A stretch of DNA of 64,000 nt from Steinernema hermaphroditum (lineage: Eukaryota > Nematoda > Chromadorea > Rhabditida > Steinernematidae), in the NCBI GenBank assembly GCA_030435675.1, contig CM059623.1, positions 16,514,205 through 16,578,204 of the forward strand, written 5' to 3'. Every line of letters begins with the position of its first letter. Positions within the stretch are counted from its first letter, which is position 1. A program made the translations under genes and the position numbers. This document shows positions 10,792 to 22,520 of the stretch, one piece after another. The notes below the pieces were generated by a model that did not search any database, was not told the origin of the DNA, and was given only the letters and a program-made list of their open reading frames with translations.

Positions 10792-13446
10792 TTACTCAAG
10801 TATAGAATGAAAAGATGCTTCGTGAAGCAGGCCCGACTGACTGAAGAGATTAATCCAGGACGTATTCTTCGAACTGAATGTCGGTGAGAGTGATTTCTCA
10901 ATGTTTGACAGTTTCAGGAGCTGCCGAGAGCTCAGGTCGACGTTTTCCTTGTCACCTTCACATTCACCGGCAGGCTCTGGCGAGATTGCGCTAGATCCGG
11001 GAAGGCCTCCTATTATCGACGAACAGTTAAAAGACGCATAGTTAGTGTAGAGGAAGGGTTGTTGATTTTTTCCATAAATGAGTGGAATGTACTGCATTTT
11101 ACCCTCGGACCAGATCTGAAATGATGCAGTTGTAACGGGTATCGTTGTTTGCGAATTGACTTACGGTGCAGAGCAGAGCTCCTTTGGTAAATTGTGGAAC
11201 AAAGCTGATATGGGTTGCGATTCCGAATTCTGGAGCTTCAATGAACGATCCGGGAATTAGGTTCAAAAAAGGGTTTGTGTCCACAATGAAAAGGGCGATG
11301 TTCTTCGGGTTATCTGAAAAATGAACACAATCATGGCCAAGTGTCACTGAGCTAGAACTTTGTTGAGAAAAACAAACACTTTTCACCGAAAAAATCTCTT
11401 TTGAATTGTTGCATTAGCAGTTAGTTAAGCTGCTTACCCTGGAAGCTAACAGCTAACCGATTTCCGTCATTGTTGATAGCCAAACTCTTCACAGAGCCCC
11501 CAATGGACTTGTCAGAGGTATCCCGATCCGGATCGGTCAGTAGAATCTCAGACAGATCGTAAATTACGGAGGCATACGAGTTTCCAAACGTTCGGCTTAA
11601 TTGCTACCTATTTCATGTTCTGAATATTTAACTTTACGATGTGTTTCCTCGATGATTGAATCGAATGTAGTAGATGAATTTTTCGTTGAGAGTTGTGAAC
11701 AATAAGTACTGCTCATCAGCGGTCCACACAGCGGAGGTGCATCGGCCGGTAAGGTCACTCCATCTTTCGTAAGTCCAGTCGATTTTATCGAAAACCCTGA
11801 AAGCATGACGATGTGGCGAGTTATGGGATGGCAGAATACTTACTTAATCGAGTTGTTCATAAGTGCGACCATAAGCTTAGAACCGGTTTTCGATGGGAAC
11901 ATACGCCCTACCCGTTCACCGCAGCTCACTGACGCGTGTTCATCGTTAAGGATGTCGCAGATCTATAAAGCGTATTACCCATAGAAAACGTTAAGAACAG
12001 TGTAGGTTCTTCTCAAAAATTTGAATAAAATTAGCACATCCTAGTTGATATCTATCAAATAAGAGGATCGTTAATTTTGTGCAAAATTTCTGTACGAACT
12101 ATGCATATGCTGTTAACTAAAACCGAACCTGGATGCGTGAAGATCCTGCTGAGCAGATATAAAGCGACGTTAGACTTCCTTCGTCCCAAAAGAGATCAGT
12201 GACAGGCGAAAATGCAGAATTCTCAATGACTTGAGCACATGAAGGTGGAGGGCGATTTGTCGTCATTTGGGCGGGAAGCCTCCATACGATCACACAATCC
12301 GAGCAGCCAACAGCCAAAATGCTCTCGTGCTGATCAAACAACTGCCAACACATCGCAGACACGCGCTTCTGGCGAACATGTTGAAGGGTCTTCGGGGCTC
12401 CAATGTCTCCGAATTTGAACACTCGGATGTAGTCCGAAGGCTGGCACACGGCTACTCGGTTTCCGGATGGATGCCAGGCAACCGCTCGAACCCAATTTTC
12501 TTTCCTGAAGTCATTCATCACATCGTATTACCATGAGAACCTTATTTCGGATTCTCTTGAAATAAGGCCTTTCAAAATAATACTTGCAGCCAATAGCCAA
12601 AATACGGGTAAAAAAGGTCATGTACCACGGTCCTCTGTCGATTTAGAGGATCGTGTAAGTACAAGTCCACACTATGTATCAAAACAAAAAAAAATATTTT
12701 CGAGGTAATGTGTAAACTATTTTTAAATAGGTCTGCTGAAGCACCTTACAGGCAGTTTCTAGCAACCTCTTTTTTGGTGCACAGGATTACAGTGAGGATT
12801 CTAGGACAAGATAAACGAGATACGTAGGAACAAAAGGATTCGGTAGCGAGAACAAAATTGAACGCTCGTCTTTGGCACTATTGTCCAGGAGTTCATAGGC
12901 TTGTCATATAGTATATTACTTCTACTTACCAGTTCAAAGTAGACGAGCACTCCTCATAAATCGAATCTTCTTCCGCAGCCTGCTCAATATCCTCCATTGG
13001 CGCGATGAATCCGAAGGAAACGGATCTTACAAGTTTTCCCAACTTGTTCTCATTACCGCCGACCATGTATCCAACGAGTCCGCTTGCTCCTTTTCGATTC
13101 CTTTAAAGAGGCCTTTAGTACTTTATTACAATGTTTAATCCTACCAAATCCGTGCAATTTTCGACACTTTGTCGATTGAGGAGTTACTTTGCCTGAAGGC
13201 ATTTTCGAGATTGCCGTGTGACATCGAATGCTGCATCTGTTGAAGCTTCGCTTTGTCAAAAAGTGGGTAGCGTTTCTAGAATGTAGATGGTCTTAAGGCT
13301 TTTGATACTTTTCAACAAACCAGATTGACTCGCATAAACTCATTAACATCGTCCTTCGATCCGTAAGAAAGACGCCCGTTGACGTCCTGCACAGCATAAC
13401 ATTCGTCAAGGCATTCCCTAGGAGGAGGGAAATTGAGCAGCGACAT
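10792..13446 (-). CDS. AAAS: Aladin, WD-repeat nucleoporin
   Basis: Nine exons join in phase: 13446-13321, 13275-13145, 13100-12930, 12504-12129, 11962-11844, 11796-11638, 11595-11438, 11313-11165 and 11115-10792, giving 570 residues. Aladin is a nuclear-pore WD-repeat protein on the cytoplasmic side; in vertebrates it is held there by NDC1. The start MSLLNFPPPRE resembles the vertebrate N-terminus. WD signatures include VRAVAWHPSGNRVAV, CSDCVIVWRLPAQ followed by RPPPSCAQV, SIKVFDKIDW, and KVFDKIDWTYERWSDLTGRC aligning with the human CERWPTLSGRC region. The C-terminal part has FVPQFTKGALLCTIWSEG (human FHPSFNKGALLSV). A longer, Ser-rich tail of about 90 residues follows. The fourth intron site (12929-12505) is about 425 bp; the others are short. 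No defect is visible. Confidence 0.93.
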
Positions 13447-13999
13447 TGCCCAATAACAACACAATCCAAGTGAAGAGACGTCAAAATTCGATGTCCTTAA
13501 CAGCAACACTCAGCGATTTCTACGGACGATCCCGTCACGACAATCGAATTTGTATTTGCCGCCTGATGAGAGTGGCCGAGTTATCCAGTGGGTCTTGACG
13601 CTATCTATCTGTTAATCGGCAATTAACACGTTTTTCTCTCGCATTTAAGCGTCTTGGAAACACAAGTTTCTATGTTCGATGATGTAAGAATTGAGGTATG
13701 ACGCGTCGCTCCTCGGTCAAACGTTTCGGTGGAATGGTCGCGCAAATTGTAGCGCCGATTCTAGGCACAAATTCTGCGAAATTAACGCTAGATTGGATTC
13801 TGTGGTGGGCGAGCTACATGAATTGCTCACCATCGCCAATGTCGCGGACATTTCCGTTTCTAGCAGAGTTTGTCCCCGAACACGTCGAGTAGCAGCGACC
13901 AATGTGATTACCAAGTTTTCAAGCTGAGAACAACATGCAGAAGCATGGTTACTGTAAACAAAACGGAGGATCTGCTGATATCTGCGCGTCCATAATAAC
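13447..13999. other. upstream region of Aladin with overlapping short open frames
   Basis: Short frames are open on both strands here: plus 13698-13892 and 13691-13927, and minus 13717-14001. None has a domain I know. No splice acceptor directly precedes the Aladin ATG. This could be a small unrecognised gene or the Aladin promoter. Confidence 0.3.
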
Positions 14000-14610
14000 A
14001 ATGGGGCGATTTTTCACCCTCCTAGTTGCAGGTTTGTGGGAAGATAACAGCAAAGTCATCAAGATACAACAACGTAATTGACAATTAAACACACAATAAT
14101 TCACGTCTGAGCAAAAAAAAGTAGTGACCGATTTACGATCAGGATTTATCTGTGGAATCGTCAACATTACATCGAGCCACACCCGATATGAATCCACTGT
14201 TGTCGTTCCTTTTCTCTTACTCGTTGTCGCCACCGTTTCTATATTCTTTGTCAACTCGCCTCCCCACCTAGTCCTTGGTCTTCCGATGGGACGCGCCCTT
14301 TATGGTCGCCATTCTTCCAGCTTCGTCGACTATTTCTTAGGCGTTTCACGAGAGATCTTCTAGGCGCTAATCTTTTTTTTGTCGCTAATTTTTTAGGCAT
14401 CTTTTTGCTTCGCAACTCCTCTCAGCTGCTCGTTGGTTCTTCTGTCCAAGGGCCGTATGCGGAGCATTCTTCTTTCCATACGACATTGGCTGGTCTCCAA
14501 CTTTCTTCGTGCAGCCTTCGTCAACGTCCACGTTTCGCAGCTAGAGTCTTGGTTTCCAGCACATCAGCACCAATCCCTCAAACTAGTCCATCCCATAAAA
14601 ATATATAAAA
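14000..14610 (-). mobile_element. 3' remnant of a non-LTR retrotransposon (LINE)
   Basis: Read on the minus strand, the conceptual product shows the C-terminal signature of RTE/CR1-like reverse transcriptases. A Trp/Arg-rich stretch (HEESWRPANVVW) is followed by ARPIGRPRTRWGGELTKNIE. Stops and frame changes interrupt it, so it is a dead fragment. The 5' end and the reverse-transcriptase core are not in the window. Confidence 0.55.
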
Positions 14611-14659
14611 ACCACTGTAGGGTCTAATAACAGGTCAGTCGCAAAGTACATTATGTAAG

Positions 14660-14970
14660 GTCACCCTGAAGGTCGCCGACGTTCTGAGGACCGGCGAAGA
14701 CGCAACTCCCGGACCGCGGACTCATCTCTCCGAAGAAGATGCGAGCTCAAAAGCCTCCTGTGTGCCGCAAACGCCCCGAGAAGAAGAAGTTCTACCGCCA
14801 TTTCCGAAGTTTTGCCGTCTCCCAGATGCCCCGTGATGCGTGCCGTCTCCGACCGGTTCGCCATAAGCGCCATGCCAGGGATGAAGCCGGCTACAACGAG
14901 ACATCCTCTGTTTGTCTATTATTCGGTGTCGTGCAAGGCGTAAGCCTTTGATTCACGAAATAAACTTGTG
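14660..14970 (+). repeat. dispersed repeat family A, fuller copy
   Basis: This copy starts with GAAGGTCGCCGACGTTCTGAG and ends with a 'GCCTTTGATTCACGAAATAAA'-type tail. An open frame inside reads MRAQKPPVCRKRPEKKKF, closely matching MRAQKRPLCRKRP in the inverted copy at 60783-61200. This suggests the repeat once carried, or overlaps, a coding stretch. Confidence 0.75.
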
Positions 14971-15309
14971 TAAACTCGTGTTTACTTGGGCATGCGGCGT
15001 TTTGATATTGCTTCCGTTTCGTAATCACAAAATTCAACTATTTCACATATCTTGCACATAAGCACACACTCGGAACCGGCATATAAAGTATTTTAGCACG
15101 GAGATACTCGAAATCAATAATGGGTTGTATGTGAAATATTGTACTACTGTATAGTGCGTCGACGAAATTGCCGCAAATTCACATGGAAGTTTTCACTTGT
15201 CAATTGTTAGGTGGTAACGGAAAACAATGTCTTTCACAAGACCTTCCACTATTTTATTTTCCATCAACGCCCAAGTTAGCAGGAAAAACACCGCAAACTG
15301 GCAAAGGGT
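14971..15309. other. spacer, nothing supported
   Basis: About 340 bp of unique-looking AT-rich sequence between repeat A and the Merlin element. No gene or repeat is visible. Confidence 0.4.
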
Positions 15310-15490
15310 TTAATATTGGCTCTATTAGCGAATAGCGGCCAAAAGTATTTTTTGAAAGCCAAAAGTCGGAATAGCGGCCTAAAGTATTTTTGGACGGCCA
15401 AATGTCGGAATAGCGGCCAAAAGTGTTTTTCAACGGCCAAAAGTATTTTATCACAATTTTATCACAAACAGAACATGAAATGTTCAATAG

Positions 15491-16084
15491 TCATCCTCTT
15501 CGGGCTCCTCTTCGGGCTCCTCTTCGGGCTCTTCTTCGGGCTCCTCTTCGGGCTCATCCGAGCTTTCTTCGGAGCTCTCTTCGGAGACCGAGATCGGTTT
15601 GTCAGACCGAGACACTGGCGAACTTCGCCTTTTTGAGGTGCGCGATAGAACAGCGGACACGCTTCTGCCAGTAATTCGAGATAACTGTGCGCGTGGAACC
15701 ATCGTCACATCGGACGGTTGGGCTGCCTATGGAAAAATAGAGGAGCTGGATATGGAATACACCCGCCGATGGGTTAACCATCGGATAAACTTTGTAAATC
15801 CAAAGGATAGGACAGTCCACACACAGGGGATAGAAGCCACTTGGGGTGCGATAAAATCAGACATGCGTCACCTGCGGGGGACATCTACAGAAAAATTTGC
15901 CTCCCACCTCTATCAGTACGCTTTTCGTCGCTATTTTCAGAGACAGCGAATTTTCGAGCACCTCCTTGTCGAGATGCGGACGATGATGGAATACGAAAAC
16001 TCATTCAAAACCCAAAATTCTTTCGGTCTTGACGAGAGCGATAGCGATGACGACTTACTAGTCTCTGCGCTGAAAAAAATTTGA
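15491..16084 (+). pseudogene. Merlin (ISXO2-like) transposase, N-terminus missing
   Basis: The readable frame runs from after a TAG at 15488 to the TGA at 16082. It opens with about five SSSG repeats encoded by a 12-bp minisatellite, with no ATG, then enters the DDE domain. The second catalytic Asp lies in TSDGWAAY, a conserved VNH follows, and the Glu lies in HTQGIEATWGAIK. The C-terminus is acidic (DESDSDDD). The zinc-binding N-terminus and the first catalytic acid expected in this family are absent, so this copy should depend on an enzyme made elsewhere. Confidence 0.85.
15495..15590 (+). repeat. 12-bp minisatellite (CTTCGGGCTCCT)n
   Basis: Five near-perfect 12-bp units are followed by three degenerate ones (TTCTTCGGAGCT type). 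In the transposase frame they read Ser-Ser-Ser-Gly; on the opposite strand they read Glu-Glu-Pro-Glu. They stand where the 5' half of the transposase gene should be. Confidence 0.9.
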
Positions 16085-16194
16085 AAATTGTGATAAAATT
16101 GAAAATTGTGATAAAATACTTTTGGCTTTAAAAAATTACTTTTGGCCGTCCAAAAATACTTTTGGCCGCTATTCGCTAATAGAGCCTTAATATT

Positions 16195-16735
16195 CACGTG
16201 AACCGTCGAACACAGAACGGTCCTGCAATGTTTAGCCCGTTAGTACCGTACGCCAGTCGGCAAACTACGATTAGGTGATTCTATTCTTAGGGACAGCCTT
16301 AAGGACCTGCTTCTTTTTAAAATAGAAGTGTTTTCAGTGTCAAGTTGGCTCTATCATAATTGGTGTTTTGGTGAATTTAATTGCTCTCTGGATGTTTATT
16401 CGTATTTTCAACGTATTTCACGCTTCTGTCGAATCTACGTGTTAACGACGACATATTTGTTGATTTTTGCCAAGGAAAATTGAGAACATGGACAAAATTG
16501 TGTGACGGTGGATGAGGTAGAAGGAGAGTTGTAGTCCCACAGCATACTCTCTTGTTTTTCTAGCTGGTCACTGAGCGCTCATTATTCCAATATGTAGCTG
16601 AAGTGACTATCGGTGCTCTTTTGCTATGCTAAGCTGATCCCTGGAGAATTCTCTATAACATATATTACTGTGATAAGTTGTTATTAACCTTGCTCAGAGT
16701 TAGGAATTGCCAGAAGTGTGATTCAGTCACTTCTG
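16195..16735. other. spacer and likely promoter of the Srsx-like gene
   Basis: About 540 bp of AT-rich sequence with no recognisable element other than being immediately upstream of the receptor start. Confidence 0.4.
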
Positions 16736-17954
16736 ATGTTGACCAATTGGACGCTCTCAGACGACAATCTTTTTCGCGTGGCTCGTGTGGGCGGAACGCT
16801 TTTTCTTTTGCTGATGGGATTCAACGTATTTGGTAACGGGATCATCATCCTGACAACCCTACGGTAGGTAAAAACGCTACATTCAAGCCAAACAGAATAG
16901 ATTGTATATTACTAAACTCATTGCTTTAGATCGCCAAATTTGCGAAGTCCTTGTCATGTGTTCATTGCCATCCAGGCTTTTACGGACATCGGAACAACCC
17001 TTGGTCATCCATTATTCGTCTACTATGCGTACTCGGAGACATTTATTACATTCAAAACATGTTTCTGGTATATGTTTTTGCCGAACTCGTGCATGAACTG
17101 CACTACCTTTCTTTTGCTTTGTATAGGCGTCGACCGCTACATCGGCACTAAATATGTCATCTGGTAAGAACAGAAGGCGGACGGTTTTATTTGAAAGAAC
17201 TGTTTTTCGGTCCAAAAGAAAATACGTATATTTACAAAATTTCCGATTTTTTTCATAACCAACAAATGTTTGAAAAGACATTACTTTCCTTCCCGCTCAG
17301 TGTAGCCCGTCTAGGTACAAATCTTTGCCCCGCGTCCGCTACATCTTATGCATTCTCTTCGGATGCTTTTTCTACGATTTTTTGTTGAAAGTCGGGGGCT
17401 ACTTAACCACGAACGACGGAAGAGTGCTCTGTTTGGTTCCGGAAGGCCTCGCCAGCAAAGGAAAAGACATATGGGTCGCCAGCCAGATTGCCATAAACGT
17501 AACCGTAATCGTGATTTATCAGAAAATCAAGAAAAATATCCGCAATTGCAATGGTTTGAACATTTATCAGCAATTTTTTGTCAACAACACTATGACTTAG
17601 GTGCCGCTAAGCACTCTGATCCGCGCAGAATCTTCGCCTCCTTGTACTTAATTCAGGCTTGCTACATCTTTGGATGGGCAACAACAATGGTACTTCTTGG
17701 AATACAAATGGTCCTCACCGACAAGTAAGTAATAGAGTCACTAATATCATTCTCCTATACTTTGCAGCATGAATGTGATGGTTGCCTGTGAAAGCATCGT
17801 TGGTCTCTTCGCAAACATTAACTTAGCTATTCCGTTCTTAGTCTACTACACCCGATCCACACTCTACAGGGTGGAATTTCGGCGACTCTTTGGAGTAATC
17901 CCGGGACGCGTGGGCTACGTAGAATCCGCTGTATTCACAACTGAAAACACGTAA
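16736..17954 (+). CDS. Srsx-like 7TM receptor
   Basis: Five exons join in phase: 16736-16863, 16930-17163, 17306-17553, 17601-17724 and 17768-17954, giving 306 residues. TM1 contains FNVFGNGIIILTTLR with the conserved GN. TM2 follows after RSPCHVFIAIQAFTDIG. TM3 carries a cysteine (KTCFWY) and ends in CIGVDRYIGTKYVIW, the family version of the DRY motif. TM5 lies in the WVASQIAINVTVIVIYQ stretch, and a RRIF junction precedes TM6. TM7 ends in LVYYTRSTLYRVEFRR. Srsx proteins are rhodopsin-like nematode chemosensory or peptide receptor candidates. The fourth exon is reached only through a 47-nt intron; reading through it would suggest a truncated receptor. The third exon uses the acceptor at 17304-17305, not the better-looking CAG five bases earlier, because only it keeps the frame. 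The gene looks intact. Confidence 0.85.
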
Positions 17955-18038
17955 GACACAATTGTATATGATGTAATGAACGTACAAATATACATTAAAT
18001 TTTAATGTGGCATTTTCCAGCTCATCTTATTAATGAAG
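17944..18038 (+). repeat. 95-bp direct repeat, copy 1
   Basis: This copy begins inside the final codons of the Srsx-like gene and covers its stop codon and 3' UTR. It recurs at 18629-18723 with about four mismatches, 590 bp downstream. Between them lies a Tc1-like insertion. Confidence 0.9.
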
Positions 18039-18628
18039 TTCTTATTTAAAATAAATGTTTTTAGTCAAGAACAAATTTTACGGGCCATCACAGCTATCAC
18101 CTAACTTTGATCGCAATGGTCTCGAGCGTTTTTTTTTCATTTCCTTTCGCATCGGACTGAAAAGGGCAACTTCTTCGACTTTGTTTAAAACTTTCTCCTT
18201 GAACCTGTCTTATGACCCTCACCAAAGCAGTTCTGCGTTATAAAGTTCTTTTAAAGGTCTTTGCCACCCGCGAATGCCCTAAAGCTATACAAGATACTAA
18301 GAAGCACTGTTTAATTCGGGCATACATGACTCGTTTACCCCACCGGAGTTGAATACTTCAGCCAGAAAACGGATTTTTTCCGGTCTGTCTCCGAGATCCG
18401 CACGATCTTTGATACAGACGGCTCTTTTTGGCGACTTTGGCTATCTTCCGGCATTCTCCAGGTTTCATCCGTTATTCCGCACCGTCTACAGAGTGTTTGG
18501 CGCAACGTACTCCAAGACTCCCAGGTTCTTGGAGTACCTTCCCCTGGAAGTATCTTCATTCTTTACTGTAGCGGCTTAAGGCTCTTGTTGGATGTGATAG
18601 GTTAACTCCGCGCCACATCCGAGTCGCC
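18039..18628. mobile_element. Tc1-like fragment between direct repeats
   Basis: From about 18330 to 18610 this segment is clearly homologous, in the same orientation, to the right-arm part of the Tc1-like element at about 52950-53240. Shared words include GATGTGATAGGTTAAC. On the minus strand both encode a remnant reading K/REIV.ISE.DRKK. It is a degraded fragment without intact ends. The part from 18039 to 18330 is unassigned. Confidence 0.7.
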
Positions 18629-18723
18629 AAAACACTTAAGACACAATTGTATATAATGTAATGAACGCACAAATATATATTAAATTTTAATGTGGCATTT
18701 TCCAGCTCATCTTATTAATGAAG
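18629..18723 (+). repeat. 95-bp direct repeat, copy 2
   Basis: Second copy of the 17944-18038 block, including the CTCATCTTATTAATGAAG end. It repeats the tail of the receptor gene but no further coding sequence. Confidence 0.9.
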
Positions 18724-21700
18724 ACTTGTCGGAACAGTCCCATTTCCACTCAAACAGAATTTGTCCCTTCTGAGAGACTTATCGTTTCCCCGACGTATCC
18801 GTCGCCCTCGCAACCCTCGGTCCTGCTGCATTTATTCCCATGACGACCTTGGGTCGACATCGTTTTTGCCGCAAATATTTGCATACGTCCGTTTGATGTG
18901 ATTAATGAAAATTGGTGGCATCCAAATTGACCATATGGAGGCACTCTCCACAACGGACATTCATGGCTGGATTTGATCTGCTTCAGCAAAGAGAAATAAA
19001 ACCAACAAGTACGGTGCAATATTCGTCTTCCCTGTGCGCTTATGAAACGTTTTTCATAGTGTAATGCGAGTGATTCGGGCAGCGTACACTGGGAAAATTG
19101 CGAACGTTCTTGAGGAGCAGTGCGAACAATCACAATTGTCTCTTGCATATATTTCGCCGGCCGAAAAGCGGCTACTTTTTATCGGAGTCAGTTGAGCCGA
19201 AGTAAAGCCGGCTCGGATTGTGAAAAGCTGAGCCGAGCCGGTGAGCAGACCAAGGCGAGCTGGAGCTGGTAACATACGTGAGGAGGATGGATTGCGAAAT
19301 TTGATCGAGTTTTAATTTTCATATGCAATATTTATGTTTTGCATCTTCATGGAACCGATGTCTATCAGCATGCCTCATATTTCCGTGGGTTCATTTTAAT
19401 TATATAACAACCAACCAACGCACGGTAACTGTTGCAACAAAAAAAAATTTTTTTCCGCTATCGGACGGTCTTCTAACACATGCTACCGGTTTGCCTGACC
19501 CAGACGGTTTCGAACGGTTTCCGCGAGTTCCTTGACCGATTACACTGAAGCAGCTGTCTTATCGGATTCTTTTTCAATGCGTTCTACGCCATCTCAGCGA
19601 AAAGAAAAGTGCAAACCCATTCGTTTTTTTTTTGTTGCGTTGGTTTCAGACGTAAACCCGTTCTCCCTCAGTGGCGTCCATCTCCCGAGAACTGTCACTC
19701 GTTGCCGTCTATCGCCTCCGCTGTTTGCACTTTTTTGCCACTGGTCGCACACTTTATCATCACGTAATCGCATCAACGGCAACGACATAGCTCTTTCTGG
19801 GTGGTCAGACAGCGAAAGGGACTAAAAAGGGAAACTAGCCCGCTTACAATGTATGTTGTGTTATAAATCCACACAGAAGCTTCGGACTCAAGTTTGAACG
19901 TCGTTGAATCGTAGCGAAAACGGTACATCACAGTTTATAAAAGCGTTTTGGAATATCAACTCATCTTATGTATGGACAACATTAAACTGAAGAACAGTAA
20001 TTATAAAGTTAACATGAACTATTTAAATTATTGTTAACATAAAGCTACATATGAACGGATGACGAAATAAAAGTGTAAATTAAGGAACAGTGCATTGAAT
20101 GGACAGAGTTCCTCTTCTAAAAGTTGTTTAGGCTTCTGCTTCTTAACGAGTCACTGTTCATCTCTTTATTCAGATTTATTTTTCTGCGTGTATCCTAAAT
20201 CAAACTACATGAATATCGCAATCATTTTTCACCCAGTTGGAGTGTTACAAAAGCGCCGTGAAAAGCGCCACTTGAGGACTCCACATGCACTCCCGTACCA
20301 TCGTGTGCCGCCGTCGGCAGAAGATGAGCGACGGGAAGACGGGGAAGAATGGGCGATTTCGCGCCACTCAAACCGGTCACACGTGATTTGGCGATTCGTC
20401 TTCTTCGACGTCGACGATGCTCATTTCGATAATAATCCCTGTACGGCACTTCCGCCTCCATGCCTCATCTTCTTTAAATAACACAAGGAAAATTCACCTA
20501 TTGACAGGAAACCGTTATGACAGGAAACCATAGGTCGCCTGAATGAATGTGGTATTTTACCGAATGAACAAAGTATGAAGGAATCAAAAACAAAATTTGA
20601 AACAACAACGAAAACAAGAAAAGGAGAATATTTCCGAAGAAATTTGGGTGCGTCGTAGTACCGGGTCTTTGATGATAAGTAGGGTGTATAGAAGTTTTGC
20701 AATTGGCAATACTGAAACTTATTTCGATTGGTCACTTCGTTTTAAAAATGACAATGGGCAACGTTGTACTTCGTATCACCGACGCTCTACGAAATTCCGG
20801 TTTTTTTTTCCACAGTAACATTTCGAAATTTTCGAATCCAATTGCGAAAAAGATCACTGTTGACTTTGGTAAAGACCATATCCGCGCGGAAACCTCTGCT
20901 GTCATCAGAAAACACATGTGTCACCACTTGGAACATACTGTAAATATCTTTTTTCTCTTTTTGAATATGTTCGAAATTTTAGTCTTCTGCAAAAATGATC
21001 GTGAAATGTTTCAGCGTTATCCTACTTTCCTCAAGTGTTCAGTAATCCATTTATTTATCAAGGCCAAATTGTTCATAGATGACTCAGCTACAACAGAGGT
21101 CTCCTATTTCCATGAGTATATTAACCGAGAAAGTGTTCGTTTACGTAGTTAGCGTGGTAGCTATCATCCGAAGCATCATTTAATGAATCACGCGTTCGGT
21201 AATGTGATCATTAAGCTGAAACATCACGATCATTGGTTGTTCCACTCGTTCAAATCAAAACAATAAGCTACAAATCCGACTTGACTCTGTTTGTCAAATG
21301 CTTGACAAGTGACACCATTTCCACATTATCCATATTCATATTTAAAAGAAGAACTATAGTAATAAACAAAAATATAATTCCTTTCCTATGGATATGCAAT
21401 GACTTTAAATATTTCGTTGCTACAAATTTCAACCAGTGTTGCGAAAACGTCAAATTATAATAAAATTACTGAAGGGCACTCGCGCATGTAAGTTCCTAGT
21501 CTAACAGTTTCTGTTTTTCTGCATTATGAAATTGGAGAAAGATCTACATTTTTGGCAGGCAGTATAAATGTAAGTATTGAAGGTTTCATTAATACATGTG
21601 CTGCGTCTAAATATCGACGTCGAAGAACTTGCATGAGTGTCTTTATACAGTGATGTTTTTAGAGCCTGTCAAGTATCATATCCATATTCACACTTAAAAA

Positions 21701-22520
21701 AGTTTTAAAGCCTTTAATATTTATGTTCTGTAATGCATTTTTCTTTTCCAACTTTGGCAAAACAAAGTTAAATGCTGTATGCTGTAAAAAAAAAACAAAG
21801 TTAAATGCTGTAATGCTGTTACGGCATGTATACATACTCTTATTAGCATAGAAAGCATGTATGATCGAGATATACACAGATAAATTCGTATCCATCGTCT
21901 GTCCTTTGTACCTCTCGTAAAGCGATTTCGTCTCAGCCCAGACCAGATTAGATAGTCGCAATCAAACAAAGAACGTATCCGTCTGCCTTGATGACGCAAC
22001 GCAAACTTGTTTTTTCATAACTTTTCATCAAGTCCCCCCTTTCGCTGAAGCGAATGTGAAAGTACCCGAGGAAGATATGCATCTTTACGACTTTCGCAGT
22101 AATCCGCGCGCGGCGCTCACTTTCACGTCATCTGTTCCAGTAGCGGTGCCCTCTGACCGATGTCCACCTTCGCGATCTCATGCCCAGCCTTGCGCCTCCT
22201 TCATCTCTTTTGCTCTTCGGCGGCTGTGGCGGCGCCGTAAAAACATTTCCCGTACCTTTGCGTGCTTTGCACTTCTTGCATCGCGCAAAACGTGACCTTG
22301 GGGACGGCGCGATCTCGGCACCGCCCAGCCTGTACGCGCGACGGGAATATCGTCGTGGGGGGCGGGAACCAAATTGGAATAGGTTGGCTCTTCCTGGCAC
22401 TAGCCGCTGGCTGGCACGCGAATCTACTCGGAAGACTCGCTCTTCACCGAATCATTTCACTTGGCTTCTCACCTCCCGTCTGCTCGCTTTCCCTTTTCTA
22501 CCGAATCCCTCTGAACAACT
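18724..22520. other. 3.8 kb intergenic region
   Basis: No gene is supported. GC-richer blocks stand out at about 19130-19270, 20260-20460 and 22080-22500; the last lies directly upstream of the HLH gene and is probably its promoter and 5' UTR. Open frames over these blocks exist in several frames at once, as expected for base composition, and lack motifs. A short direct repeat 'ACAAAGTTAAATGCTGTA' occurs at 21764 and 21796. Confidence 0.4.

Larger units (their letters stand above)
15310..16194 (+). mobile_element. Merlin-superfamily DNA transposon with 8-bp target duplication
   Basis: The element spans 15318-16186 (869 bp). Its inverted ends start GGCTCTATTAGCGAATAGCG, and it is flanked on each side by the direct repeat TTAATATT (15310-15317 and 16187-16194). 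An 8-9 bp duplication is typical for Merlin. Just inside the left end, a GCGGCC(A/T)AAAGT-type unit recurs about four times to 15455; a shorter version is mirrored at the right end. It encodes the distal part of an ISXO2/IS1016-like transposase. Perfect flanks and near-identical ends suggest recent insertion. Confidence 0.9.

Noticed and set aside
15484..15708. Acidic protein with Glu-Glu-Pro-Glu repeats on the minus strand
   Set aside because: It is the complement of the minisatellite; the plus strand there continues into the Merlin DDE domain.
17325..17600. Apparent truncation of the Srsx-like receptor after TM5
   Set aside because: A 47-nt GT-AG intron removes the stop and restores the frame into TM6.
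20222..20461. Arg-rich minus-strand frame
   Set aside because: Both strands are open because of base composition; the Arg run comes from a simple GAC/GTC-rich tract.
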